DNA of 64,000 nucleotides. Origin: Candidatus Peregrinibacteria bacterium. GTDB lineage: Bacteria > Patescibacteriota > Gracilibacteria > UBA1369 > UM-FILTER-53-11. The notes below the pieces were generated by a model, which worked only from the letters and a program-made list of their open reading frames with translations, did no database searches and had not been told where the DNA came from. Below, one piece after another: positions 1 through 8,714 of this stretch. Position 1 is the first letter of the stretch. Every line of letters starts with the position of its first letter. The stretch is taken from positions 25,805-89,804 of the forward strand of contig JACPMA010000008.1 of the NCBI GenBank assembly GCA_016186205.1, in the 5' to 3' direction. Position numbers and translations under genes: made by a program.

Positions 1-2595
1 AAAGCTGATATGAAATCCATTCTTGGCGGAAAGGGGGCTGTTTTGGCAGACATGACTCGCATCGGCCTGCCTGTGCCGCCCGGTTTTACTGTAACCACGG
101 AAACATGCCATTTTTATCATACTCAAAAAAAATATCCAGAAGGGTTTTGGAATGATTTTGATATCTATCTCAAAGCGCTTGAGAAAAAAAGCGGTAAAGG
201 GTTTGGTTCAGAGACAAATCCGCTGCTTGTTTCAGTGCGGTCTGGAGCAGCGGTTTCTATGCCTGGAATGATGGATACCATTTTAAATCTTGGCCTGAAC
301 GATAAAACAATCCAGGGACTTATCAAGAAAACGAGGAATGAACGTTTTTGCTATGACGCTTATCGACGATTTGTAAATATGTTTGGAAATGTAGTGCTTG
401 GTATTTCCCATGAAAAATTCGAGGAAGCTATGGATGGAGTAAAAAAAGCGGCTGGCGCAAAACTTGATACGGAATTGGGGGTTAAAGAATTAAAACGATT
501 AGTCGAACTTTATAAACGACTAGTCGAAAAAGAAACCGGCGAGGATTTTCCGACGGATCCATATACGCAACTTAAACTGGCGGTCGAAGCGGTATTTAAA
601 TCATGGAACAACCAACGCGCAAAAACCTATCGAAAAATTCATAATATCACCGGTTTGCTCGGAACCGCTGTCAATATTCAAAGCATGGTTTTTGGAAATA
701 TGGGAGAAACTTCCGGAACCGGAGTGGCGTTTACGCGAAATCCATCTAATGGTGAAAAGGAATTTTATGGTGAATTTTTAATGAATGCTCAAGGAGAAGA
801 TGTTGTAGCCGGCATACGTACTCCTCAAAAAATATCAGAGCTGAAAAAAATAATGCCGCGTGTGTATAGTCAACTGCTGGAAATTCAGAAAAAGCTCGAG
901 CTCCATTACAAAAATATGCAGGATATTGAATTTACGATTGAAGATGGAAAACTTTTTATTTTACAGAGCAGAAATGGAAAACGGACTGCGCAGGCTGCGA
1001 TTAAAATCGCTGTTGATATGGTGAAGGAAAAATTGATTAGTCAAAATGAAGCTGCGTTGCAAGTCGATCCAATGCAGCTAAATCAACTGCTTCATCCGGC
1101 TATTCCGGCTTCACACAGAGGAAAAATCCTCTGCAAAGGGCTTCCGGCTTCTCCTGGCGCTGCTGTGGGGAAAGTCGTATTTACGCCGGAAGATGCTTGT
1201 AAATGGACAGAAAATGCCCAAAAGGTCATTCTCGTCCGCAAAGAAACCTCGCCTGAAGATATTCAGGGAATGTTTACAGCGCAGGGTATTTTGACTTCTA
1301 TGGGCGGCATGACTTCCCATGCAGCCGTGGTGTGTCGCGGAATGGGAAAGCCATGCGTAGCCGGCTGCGCAGCGATTCAAGTCGATACAAAGAAAAAGGT
1401 TTTTATATGCGGAGAAATCGTAGTGAGAGAAGGGGATACCATTACGCTTAATGGCTCTACTGGAGAGATTATTTTAGGCGAGGTTGAACTGATGGAGCCG
1501 AAAATGAGCAATGATTTTAAGCTGTTTATGAGCTGGGTGGATAAAATTCGCAAGCTTCGAGTGCGAACGAACGCTGATACGCCGCATGACGCCAAGGTTG
1601 CGCGTGATTTCGGCGCAGAAGGCATTGGGCTGTGTCGAACTGAACATATGTTTTTCCAAGAAGATCGTATTCCAAAAATGCGCGAGATGATTTTGGCAAA
1701 AGATACAGCCGGGAGGAAACGGGCGCTTGAAAAATTACTGCCGCTTCAACGGGAAGATTTTATAGGAATTTTTACGGCCATGGACGGATTTCCGGTAACG
1801 ATCCGGCTGCTTGATCCGCCGCTCCATGAATTTCTTCCGACGACGCATGGACAAGTTGAAAATCTCGCTATTGCGATGGGAGTTACGATTGATGACGTAA
1901 AACGCGTTGCCGACGGCCTGCATGAAATTAATCCAATGCTAGGACATCGCGGGTGCCGGCTTGCAGTAACCTATCCTGAAATTTATGAGATGCAGGTACG
2001 GGCGATTATTGAAGCCGCCATCGCCGCTCATAACATAGGCGTAAAAGTTCTTCCTGAAATTGAAGTGCCTATTATCGGTATGGCTGCAGAATTAAAACTT
2101 ATACGCCGGTTGGTGGAAGAAATTATTAACCGCTATCAAAATGAAATCAAATTTACTGTGAAAATCGGGACTATGATTGAACTGCCGCGGGCGTGCCTGA
2201 CTGCGGACGAATTGGCGCCGTATGCGGATTTTTTCTCATTCGGAACTAATGATCTTACTCAAATGACCTTTGGATTCTCCAGGGACGATGTTGGAAAATT
2301 TCTACCGGCATATCTCGATAAAGGCTTGCTTGAACGGGATCCATCTGAAACTATTGATCGAAAAGGAGTAGGAGAATTGATGAAAATTTGCGTAAAATTG
2401 GGACGGAGCGTAAAACCGAAATTAGAAATAGGCATTTGCGGAGAACATGGAGGCGAACCGCTGTCAGAAGAATTTTGTCATAAAATAGGCATGAATTATG
2501 TAAGCTGCTCACCTTATCGCGTGCCTATAGCACGACTTGCGGCTGCACAAGCGCAGTTAAAATTTCCTAGAAAGGCTTCGACAAGCTCAGCCTGA
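1..2595 (+). CDS. ppdK: Pyruvate, phosphate dikinase (5' end truncated by window edge)
   Basis: Protein contains LLGGKGA-like start, GGMTSHAAVVCRGMGKPCVAG phospho-His region and C-terminal GICGEHGGEP; reading frame stays open to base 1. Confidence 0.95.
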   Translation, partial: KADMKSILGGKGAVLADMTRIGLPVPPGFTVTTETCHFYHTQKKYPEGFWNDFDIYLKALEKKSGKGFGSETNPLLVSVRSGAAVSMPGMMDTILNLGLNDKTIQGLIKKTRNERFCYDAYRRFVNMFGNVVLGISHEKFEEAMDGVKKAAGAKLDTELGVKELKRLVELYKRLVEKETGEDFPTDPYTQLKLAVEAVFKSWNNQRAKTYRKIHNITGLLGTAVNIQSMVFGNMGETSGTGVAFTRNPSNGEKEFYGEFLMNAQGEDVVAGIRTPQKISELKKIMPRVYSQLLEIQKKLELHYKNMQDIEFTIEDGKLFILQSRNGKRTAQAAIKIAVDMVKEKLISQNEAALQVDPMQLNQLLHPAIPASHRGKILCKGLPASPGAAVGKVVFTPEDACKWTENAQKVILVRKETSPEDIQGMFTAQGILTSMGGMTSHAAVVCRGMGKPCVAGCAAIQVDTKKKVFICGEIVVREGDTITLNGSTGEIILGEVELMEPKMSNDFKLFMSWVDKIRKLRVRTNADTPHDAKVARDFGAEGIGLCRTEHMFFQEDRIPKMREMILAKDTAGRKRALEKLLPLQREDFIGIFTAMDGFPVTIRLLDPPLHEFLPTTHGQVENLAIAMGVTIDDVKRVADGLHEINPMLGHRGCRLAVTYPEIYEMQVRAIIEAAIAAHNIGVKVLPEIEVPIIGMAAELKLIRRLVEEIINRYQNEIKFTVKIGTMIELPRACLTADELAPYADFFSFGTNDLTQMTFGFSRDDVGKFLPAYLDKGLLERDPSETIDRKGVGELMKICVKLGRSVKPKLEIGICGEHGGEPLSEEFCHKIGMNYVSCSPYRVPIARLAAAQAQLKFPRKASTSSA
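2573..2593. repeat. Small palindrome AGGCT-TCGACAAGCTC-AGCCT overlapping the ppdK 3' end
   Basis: Perfect 5-bp stem with 11-nt loop read directly; encodes the last ppdK residues (KASTSSA). Confidence 0.6.
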
Positions 2596-2600
2596 CATAT

Positions 2601-3050
2601 ATGAAACTTAAAGAAAAAATTCATACGGATATTCTTGCGGCTATGAAAGCTAAGGAAGATGTAAGAATGGGTGCGCTTCGATTGCTCAAAGCAGCTGTAA
2701 TGAAATTTGAAGTAGCCGGCGATAAAAAGAAAGAAGCTTCGGACGAAGAAGTGCTGCAGATTATTGGAAGGGAAGTAAAACAGCGAAAGGATTCGATTGA
2801 TGCGTATAAAAAAGGCGGGCGCGCGGATTTGGCTGTAAAAGAAGAGGCTGAATTAAAAATTCTTCAGGCGTATCTTCCAGCGCAAATGGATGAAGCGGAG
2901 CTGAAAAAAGTGGTTAGCCAAGTGATTAGTCAAACCGGCGCTGCATCAAAAGCAGATTTTGGGAAAGTTATGGGCGCGGTCATGGCTCAAGTAAAAGGAA
3001 AGGCGGACGGACAGATGGTAAGCCAGCTGGTAGGGGAAATACTGAAATGA
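2601..3050 (+). CDS. yqeY: GatB/YqeY domain protein
   Basis: MKLKEKIHTDILAAMKAKEDVRMGALRLLKAAV... and ILQAYLPAQMDEAEL typical of YqeY family. Confidence 0.88.
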   Translation: MKLKEKIHTDILAAMKAKEDVRMGALRLLKAAVMKFEVAGDKKKEASDEEVLQIIGREVKQRKDSIDAYKKGGRADLAVKEEAELKILQAYLPAQMDEAELKKVVSQVISQTGAASKADFGKVMGAVMAQVKGKADGQMVSQLVGEILK

Positions 3051-3132
3051 TTTTTACGCCTCGTTAAACTCGCTCGGCATTCAAATCGCTTTCTTGTTCT
3101 TGCTTATTTATAAATGAAAACTTCGCTCATCT

Positions 3133-3184
3133 CTATGGCATCCGGCTCGCTTCCATGACAGGGAGCGCTTGCCGCATGCCATAG
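3133..3184. repeat. Long imperfect hairpin (CTATGGCAT ... ATGCCATAG with nested GGC/GCC, CGCT/AGCG, CC/GG)
   Basis: Nested complementary arms read directly in the yqeY-tRNA intergenic region. Confidence 0.7.
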
Positions 3185-3201
3185 GATTCGCTTGTTTTCT
3201 A

Positions 3202-3288
3202 TGGTGGGCAGGGAGGGATTCGAACCCCCGAAGGCTGGAAGCCAACTGGTTTACAGCCAGTCGCGTTTGGCCACTTCGCTACCTGCCC
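3202..3288 (-). tRNA. tRNA-Tyr(GTA), CCA encoded
   Basis: Acceptor pairing CCTGCCC/GGGCAGG, T-arm GGGATTCGAACCCCC, anticodon GTA, long variable arm. Confidence 0.95.
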
Positions 3289-3509
3289 GTGTTTTGCAAT
3301 AAATTAAGTATACCTACAATAAGATTTGATACAGCAAGAATCGCAATAACAACCGTTAACCAGAATATTCTACTCCCTGCCTTTTTATAAGCCAAAATCT
3401 GTCGTCGCATCATTTCCGCATGCGCTGCTTCGGTAAATTGTCGGCTCTCGTTTTTTTCGAGCGATTGAACGATTTCGGATTCGGATTGATCGAGAATAGA
3501 CATATTCAT
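3279..3509 (-). CDS. Small single-TM membrane protein lying between tRNA-Thr and tRNA-Tyr
   Basis: MNMSILDQSESEIVQSLEKNESRQFTEAAHAEMMRRQILAYKKAGSRIFWLTVVIAILAVSNLIVGILNLLQNTGR; start shortened from the ORF track because upstream codons lie in the tRNA. Confidence 0.7.
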   Translation of the reverse strand: MNMSILDQSESEIVQSLEKNESRQFTEAAHAEMMRRQILAYKKAGSRIFWLTVVIAILAVSNLIVGILNLLQNTGR

Positions 3510-3510
3510 A

Positions 3511-3586
3511 TGGAGCCGCCTCCCGGATTTGAACCGGGGACCCACAGTTTACAAAACTGTTGCTCTACCAGCTGAGCTAAGGCGGC
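3511..3586 (-). tRNA. tRNA-Thr(TGT), CCA encoded
   Basis: Reverse complement GCCGCCTTAGCTCAGCTGGTAGAGCA...TTTTGTAAA...GGTTCAAATCCGGGAGGCGGCTCCA. Confidence 0.96.
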
Positions 3587-3621
3587 GCTACAATAAGGCT
3601 GACTTATATTAACCACCCTAC

Positions 3622-4512
3622 ATGCTTTTTGAAAAGCTGAAAGAGCGATTTCCAGGTATTCGTCAAAAAGAACCGCTGAAAAATCATTGTACGTTTCGCG
3701 TTGGCGGACCGGCGGATCTATTTTATGAACTTACGAATATTGAAGAAATTCCGGAACTGATCGCTTTCACTGAAGAAAACAGCATTCCTTACCGTATTAT
3801 TGGGCGCGGAACAAATGTTCTTTTTACGGACAAAGGCTTCCGCGGCCTCATAATCAAAAATCTCTCGAATGAATATCGCGTGGATGGCGAGGAAATTTCA
3901 GCAAACAGCGGCGCGCTATTGAGTCAAATTATCCGTCTTAGTATTGATAATAATTTAAGCGGGCTTGAACCGCTCTATGGACTGCCTGGAACTATTGGCG
4001 GCGCCGTATGGGGAAATGCCGGAATTCCTGGAACTGAAATAAAACAATTTGTTAAAAAAGTGGTGCTTTTTAATGCGAGTGATGGAGTAAGAGAAATGAA
4101 CGCCGATGAAATTTCTTTCCAATATAGAAAAACTTCGCTGCAGGATGCACAAAATATCATAATGCATGTTGTTTTAAGGCTCCAAAAAGGCCATCAGAAA
4201 GCCTCAAAAGAACTGATGAAAAAAATCGACGAAATCCGGAGAGGAAAACAGCCGATCGGATATACGGCGGGTTCTTTTTTCAAAAATCCTTCTCCGGAAA
4301 AACCGGCAGGCTGGCTTATAGATCAAGCAGGTTTAAAGGGAACACGTATTGGCGATGCTGAAATCAGCGCGAAGCATGCAAATTTCTTTATGAACACCGG
4401 CCATGCAACCGCTTTGCAAATTTTTGAACTGGCAGAGCTCGCGAAAACAAAAGTGAAAGAAAAATTCTCGATTGATCTTGAAATGGAAGTAAAAATCATC
4501 GGTGATCTGTAG
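3622..4512 (+). CDS. murB: UDP-N-acetylmuramate dehydrogenase
   Basis: NHCTFRVGGPADLF, IIGRGTNVLF, GLPGTIGGAVWGNAG, AGSFFKNP motifs. Confidence 0.95.
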   Translation: MLFEKLKERFPGIRQKEPLKNHCTFRVGGPADLFYELTNIEEIPELIAFTEENSIPYRIIGRGTNVLFTDKGFRGLIIKNLSNEYRVDGEEISANSGALLSQIIRLSIDNNLSGLEPLYGLPGTIGGAVWGNAGIPGTEIKQFVKKVVLFNASDGVREMNADEISFQYRKTSLQDAQNIIMHVVLRLQKGHQKASKELMKKIDEIRRGKQPIGYTAGSFFKNPSPEKPAGWLIDQAGLKGTRIGDAEISAKHANFFMNTGHATALQIFELAELAKTKVKEKFSIDLEMEVKIIGDL

Positions 4513-4613
4513 CAAAGATTATTTTTTGTTTTAGTCAAACGTATTTAGCTGTGCGTCTTAGTTGATATGCTACAATTTCAGGTAAGAATTTCATTTTTTA
4601 ATCTTTTATCACT

Positions 4614-5021
4614 ATGAAAATCTCCAAAAATCTCGTGCGGCAGTTTCTTTGGGTCTCTGGTCTTATGATTTTGGGTCTTATCCTCGTCAACAGTCTTGGC
4701 GCAGATATTGCTCTTGCCCAAGTAATTGATCCGGAAACCGACCAACCGGCCATTATTAAATTGCTTTCCGGCGGCCAAACCGGACTCCGCGGCATTGTAT
4801 TAACGATCATTAACTTTTTCCTCACGTTCCTTGGGCTTTTGGCGGTGATTATGGTGATTTATGGAGGCTTTCTTTATGTCAGTTCTGCCGGCAATGAAGA
4901 AAATGTGAATAAGGCTAAAAAAATTCTTCTATATGCTGTACTTGGTATCGTTGTCATCATCATTTCCTTCGCTCTAGTCAATACGCTTTTGGGCGCAGCA
5001 TCAACCGAAAGACCGTCGTAA
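4614..5021 (+). CDS. T4SS pilin-like / TrbC-VirB2-type small membrane protein
   Basis: Signal-like N-terminus followed by two TM segments, GFLYVSSAGNEENVNKAKKILLYAVLGIVVIIISFALVNTLLG. Confidence 0.65.
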   Translation: MKISKNLVRQFLWVSGLMILGLILVNSLGADIALAQVIDPETDQPAIIKLLSGGQTGLRGIVLTIINFFLTFLGLLAVIMVIYGGFLYVSSAGNEENVNKAKKILLYAVLGIVVIIISFALVNTLLGAASTERPS

Positions 5022-5042
5022 AATATCTTACACATAAATTTT

Positions 5043-5072
5043 AAAAGCCCCGATTTTAGTCGGGGCTTTTTT
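5043..5072 (+). terminator. Rho-independent terminator
   Basis: AAAAGCCCCGA-TTTTAG-TCGGGGCTTTTTT stem-loop with U-tract after the pilin-like gene. Confidence 0.9.
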
Positions 5073-5096
5073 GTAAAAGGTTGCGGCATTAACCTA

Positions 5097-5615
5097 CTAC
5101 GCGGCAAAAGCCGATGATGGCGCTGCAGCTTTTTCTTTTTCTCGAGCCGCAATCCGGGCATCTTTTACGATAATCGATTCTTTGTGAATTCTTATAATCG
5201 ATTTGTAAGAAATGATTTTTTCCTGAAAACGGAAAAATAAAAATGTTTTTGCGACATGAATCGAAACAAGCATCATACCGCGCGTTTCGATTTCGTAGTC
5301 AACGACGCGGCCGAGATAGATTTTTGTATTTTGCGTAATGACGCGGCTGCCGAGAATTTTTATTTTGCGCTCTGCGACTTCTTTAGCGCGCAAAACGTCT
5401 TCTGTTGGCACAATATGGCTTTGGTCCTTTATAAAAAGACCGCGTCCTAAACGTTCAACATCGAGCGGCACAATAATTCGATTGTTTTTTACGGCGAATG
5501 CGACCACTTTCCCGTTTTCAGGATCAATAAAGATATCGCGAATGAGAGTTAGCGGAGAAGAGGAATATTCATCGAAAACCGGCAAACCGATGAGTTCGGA
5601 ATAGAGCTTTTGCAT
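5097..5615 (-). CDS. PRC-barrel domain protein
   Basis: MQKLYSELIGLPVFDEYSSSPLTLIRDIFIDPENGKVVAFAV...; start trimmed because upstream codons of the ORF-track version lie in tRNA-Pro. Confidence 0.7.
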   Translation of the reverse strand: MQKLYSELIGLPVFDEYSSSPLTLIRDIFIDPENGKVVAFAVKNNRIIVPLDVERLGRGLFIKDQSHIVPTEDVLRAKEVAERKIKILGSRVITQNTKIYLGRVVDYEIETRGMMLVSIHVAKTFLFFRFQEKIISYKSIIRIHKESIIVKDARIAAREKEKAAAPSSAFAA

Positions 5616-5677
5616 AAGATTAAGATGATGCCCTGCGGGGCCGAGAGAACGAAGCACACTCGCTGCGCTCGTGTGTA

Positions 5678-5753
5678 TGGTCGGGGTGCCCGGACTCGAA
5701 CCGGGGGCCTTCTGGTCCCAAACCAGACGCGCTAGCCATCTGCGCCACACCCC
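5678..5753 (-). tRNA. tRNA-Pro(TGG), CCA encoded
   Basis: Reverse complement GGGGTGTGGCGCAGATGGCTAGCGCG...TTTGGGA...GGTTCGAGTCCGGGCACCCCGACCA. Confidence 0.95.
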
Positions 5754-5789
5754 GAAAATTACTTGTTCATTATAACATTTATCTGCGTA

Positions 5790-6230
5790 TTAAGTACGGC
5801 CGAGAATCTTATAGGCCATGCGCTTCATGCGGACTTCTTCAAGTAATTTTTTATGGTCATAGCCAAAACAATGAAGCAGACCGTGAATAAAAAGAAATTG
5901 GAGTTCTTTGGCAAGAGGCTGGCCAATTTTTTTGGCTTGTCTAAGGGCAAACGGAACACAAATAAAAATCTCTCCTGCAAAATCATCCTGCATAGACGGC
6001 TTAAAATAACTTAAAGAAATAACGTCCGTTTGGCGATTTTTTTTGTGATACATCTTATTTAACCGCTGCATAAAAATTTCCCCGACAAGGGTGAGTTCAA
6101 GACGATAATTTTTCCGCGGCCGAATACGTTTTGTTTTTAAAAGACATTTTTCCGCAGCAAGCAGTAATTTGAAAAAAAGTTCTTTTGAAATACTGCTGCG
6201 AACTCGATTATGAATTTCAAGATGAAACAT
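5790..6230 (-). CDS. ybeY: Endoribonuclease YbeY
   Basis: Metal-binding motif HGLLHCFGYDH plus TDVISLSY. Confidence 0.9.
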   Translation of the reverse strand: MFHLEIHNRVRSSISKELFFKLLLAAEKCLLKTKRIRPRKNYRLELTLVGEIFMQRLNKMYHKKNRQTDVISLSYFKPSMQDDFAGEIFICVPFALRQAKKIGQPLAKELQFLFIHGLLHCFGYDHKKLLEEVRMKRMAYKILGRT

Positions 6231-6304
6231 GCTTGATAGATGTCTATTGTCTGGACGTTAATTGACTTTTACAGTGCATGCTCCAATAATAGAAGAAACC
6301 AAGT

Positions 6305-6859
6305 ATGGATGCTAATGTTTCAACCTATATCGATCGAAAAACCGCAAGTCAGCTTTTAAGTGTGTCTATACGGACCATAGACCGCTACATTCGATCTGGC
6401 AAGCTTTGGGCTATTTCGGAAAACGGCAGAATTTGGCTTGATAAAAAGGAAATACTGTCATTTTCTTCTGCGGAAACGACAAGCCGAAAAATGACAATAG
6501 ACAGACCGATGTCGCTACACGTCCGTTCCGCAAAAGAATCAAGCACGGATTTCTATCAAGATCTTTACGGAGAGGCAAAACGCGCTCTCTCTGACTATCA
6601 ACAAAAATTAGAACAAGCGAATTACCGCATCGGTCAATTGGAATCTCAAATTTTGAATCCGCTTGCGTCAAAAACTATTGAACGGCGTGATGAATCACTC
6701 TCAACTGAATTTATGCGCAAAGAACTCCACGAACGAGAAAAAGAAATAAATGCCTTTAAAGAACTTTTGAAAAAAGAACGGACTGGACGAATTATCTTTG
6801 CCGCTCTGACATACGTTTTGCTTATACTCCTACCGACGTTATGGTATCTACTCCGGTAA
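6305..6859 (+). CDS. Excisionase/MerR-like HTH protein with C-terminal TM anchor
   Basis: N-terminal YIDRKTASQLLSVSIRTIDRYIRSGKLWAISENGRIWL HTH; coiled coil; terminal IIFAALTYVLLILLPTLWYLLR. Confidence 0.65.
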   Translation: MDANVSTYIDRKTASQLLSVSIRTIDRYIRSGKLWAISENGRIWLDKKEILSFSSAETTSRKMTIDRPMSLHVRSAKESSTDFYQDLYGEAKRALSDYQQKLEQANYRIGQLESQILNPLASKTIERRDESLSTEFMRKELHEREKEINAFKELLKKERTGRIIFAALTYVLLILLPTLWYLLR

Positions 6860-7465
6860 TTTGGAGATAACGATCTTTTCACGTTCACTCAGCGTAATAC
6901 GCAAACCGGAGTAGCTGTTTTGTAGACGATCTAGAAATCCGCCGCTCTGGGAAATGGAAAGCTTGAGTTCTTGCTTGGGGCCAATAACCGATATGCGAAA
7001 CGGAGCCCGCAAAAAATGGCGTCGCATCAGCAGTCCTCCGCCAACATCTCGAAGGCCGGCAGTTTGGGGCGTAAGCCGAATATCGTTTATGGCAATGGCC
7101 TCGGCGCCCGCTGTCACAAGCTGTGTAATTAAATCGGCAATTCGATAAGCAGGAACAGAAATATTAAAAATAATCTCTATGCCTTGTCCGGAAACTTCAT
7201 GTTCGCCGGCAATAAGTTGAAGACGCAACAGTTCCGCTTCAACGGCTTGGCTGGTAATTTTTGATTGTATATCTTCAAAATTCTTTTCGCTTTCTTCAAG
7301 CTGCGTTCGAAGTTGCTGATTTGCAATTTGAAATACTCGCAATTCTTCAAAAACGCTTTCTGGTCCGGAACGCTGAAGAAGAAACTCAACCTTTTGAAAA
7401 GACCTAACCTGCAGGGCGAGAAAAATTCCGACAATAACCGCCGTAATAATAAAAACTTTTTTCAT
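6848..7465 (-). CDS. DUF881-like protein
   Basis: N-terminal TM, coiled coil, then GIEIIFN...LITQLVTAGAEAIAINDIRLTP...ISVIGPKQEL; paralogue of the next gene; 4-nt overlap with it. Confidence 0.65.
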   Translation of the reverse strand: MKKVFIITAVIVGIFLALQVRSFQKVEFLLQRSGPESVFEELRVFQIANQQLRTQLEESEKNFEDIQSKITSQAVEAELLRLQLIAGEHEVSGQGIEIIFNISVPAYRIADLITQLVTAGAEAIAINDIRLTPQTAGLRDVGGGLLMRRHFLRAPFRISVIGPKQELKLSISQSGGFLDRLQNSYSGLRITLSEREKIVISKLPE

Positions 7466-8154
7466 TGATTATCTAATGAGAGAAATTTAAGAGATCGTGG
7501 ATTATCCGCTGAAGCAACCGTGATGGTTTGCGGTGTATCTACAAAAATCTGGATTTTTCTTTTGTGCAAAACCTTTACGGCTTCTTGGAGCGCATCCGGA
7601 TTTCCGACAACCGAAATGACAAACGGTGAACCGATTTGAAAATTACCAACTAAAATACTGTCAAATACAGGCTGAATGGATGTAAATGGAAGAATGCGCT
7701 TTTCATTAATGGAAATTGCTTTCGCATCCTGGAGAAAAAGGACGTTTACAAGATCCCGTAAATCTGAAGCTTGCACGAAATTTTCATTAAGCGCGGAGAA
7801 ATCAACGCGAGATACCGAAGGATTATCAGACAGCGTAATACGGATCCCTTCTTCCGATACTGCATCAAAACCGGTCAGACGCTTGAGGCGGCTAAGGGTT
7901 TTTTGAGTTTCCCTAGATGAACGTTTTTCCATAATTTCTTTTGCGCTCGAAAGTTTTTCCTCAATACTCAAAAGCTTCTTTTTTAATGATTCCTGTTCTG
8001 TTAAAAAACTATTTAGAAGGGATTTTTGGATGGCAAGCTGTTTTTCGGGAGAAGAACCTGTGCCGACCGGCTGCGCACGGATTTGCAAAGATAAAATAAT
8101 GCCGATAATGATGCCGATAAAAATAAAGAACAGGTTAAAAAAACGGGTTTTCAT
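7462..8154 (-). CDS. DUF881-like protein
   Basis: GIRITLSDNP...LRDLVNVLFLQDAKAISINEKRILPFTSIQ...FVISVVGNPDAL pattern. Confidence 0.7.
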   Translation of the reverse strand: MKTRFFNLFFIFIGIIIGIILSLQIRAQPVGTGSSPEKQLAIQKSLLNSFLTEQESLKKKLLSIEEKLSSAKEIMEKRSSRETQKTLSRLKRLTGFDAVSEEGIRITLSDNPSVSRVDFSALNENFVQASDLRDLVNVLFLQDAKAISINEKRILPFTSIQPVFDSILVGNFQIGSPFVISVVGNPDALQEAVKVLHKRKIQIFVDTPQTITVASADNPRSLKFLSLDNQ

Positions 8155-8299
8155 AGAATTAAACTAGAATTTAATGGTTTGTATATAAGAAGTATTTGCA
8201 AAGAATTTTGTAGACTGATAAATTTACATGATTTGTTCTTTGACAATTCGCAAGGCAGGGAAAAATGAAAGATGGCTTGAATCCTATTATACATTTTTC

Positions 8300-8697
8300 C
8301 GGCGTGCATTTCTCTCACTTTTCTCTGCTTTGCGGTGATAAGGGATTACAACAGACCGCCCTTATCTCTCAAAATAAAAACAAAGCTTGGTGTCTCTGTT
8401 TCTCTCCTTCTAGCCTAGCTAGAAAAAAACAAAACACAAAAAACAAGCCGTCGTTAGGGTTCGACGAAAATAAAACCGAAGCAAGGCAGGTTCGCCTCGC
8501 GCGAATCAGAAGGGGTTGGTCTCCTTTCTCTCCATAAACTTTCGGAATTTCGTACCTCTGTTGTCTTTCAATTTTTTATACTTTGAACAACAGATAGGTT
8601 ACCCGGAAGCTGGTGGATGCTTATGGGCCTTTGCAATATTAAGGCCCATAAAAAAGCTCTCTAATACCGGACATATGTGCGGCAAGAGGGCTTTTTT
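8300..8697 (+). ncRNA. Candidate structured RNA of unknown family upstream of murI
   Basis: About 400 nt with no convincing ORF, several perfect hairpins (8409-8423, 8557-8594, 8621-8651) and a 3' terminator; no tmRNA, RNase P or SRP signature recognised. Confidence 0.4.
8650..8697 (+). terminator. Intrinsic terminator upstream of murI
   Basis: AAAAAAGCTCTC ... GAGGGCTTTTTT stem (one G-T pair) with U-tract. Confidence 0.75.
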
Positions 8698-8714
8698 ATG
8701 TTATAAATACAACT

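Noticed and set aside
1111-1923. ORFs antisense to ppdK in the ORF track
   Set aside because: They lie fully opposite a clear ppdK coding frame and show no family features; typical shadow ORFs.
8332-8366. Classical H-type pseudoknot
   Set aside because: GCGGT/ACCGC and GATAAGG/CCTTATC are arranged with no connecting loops on two sides, so they are more likely alternative stems than a true pseudoknot.
8265-8537. 90-aa ORF MKDGLNPIIHFSG... upstream of murI
   Set aside because: Low-complexity, no recognisable features, overlaps the stem-loops of the RNA candidate.
8300-8697. Possible tmRNA, RNase P RNA or SRP RNA
   Set aside because: No tRNA-like CCA end or LAA tag, no GAGGAAAGTCC-like core, no SRP GGAAGC-type loop found on either strand.
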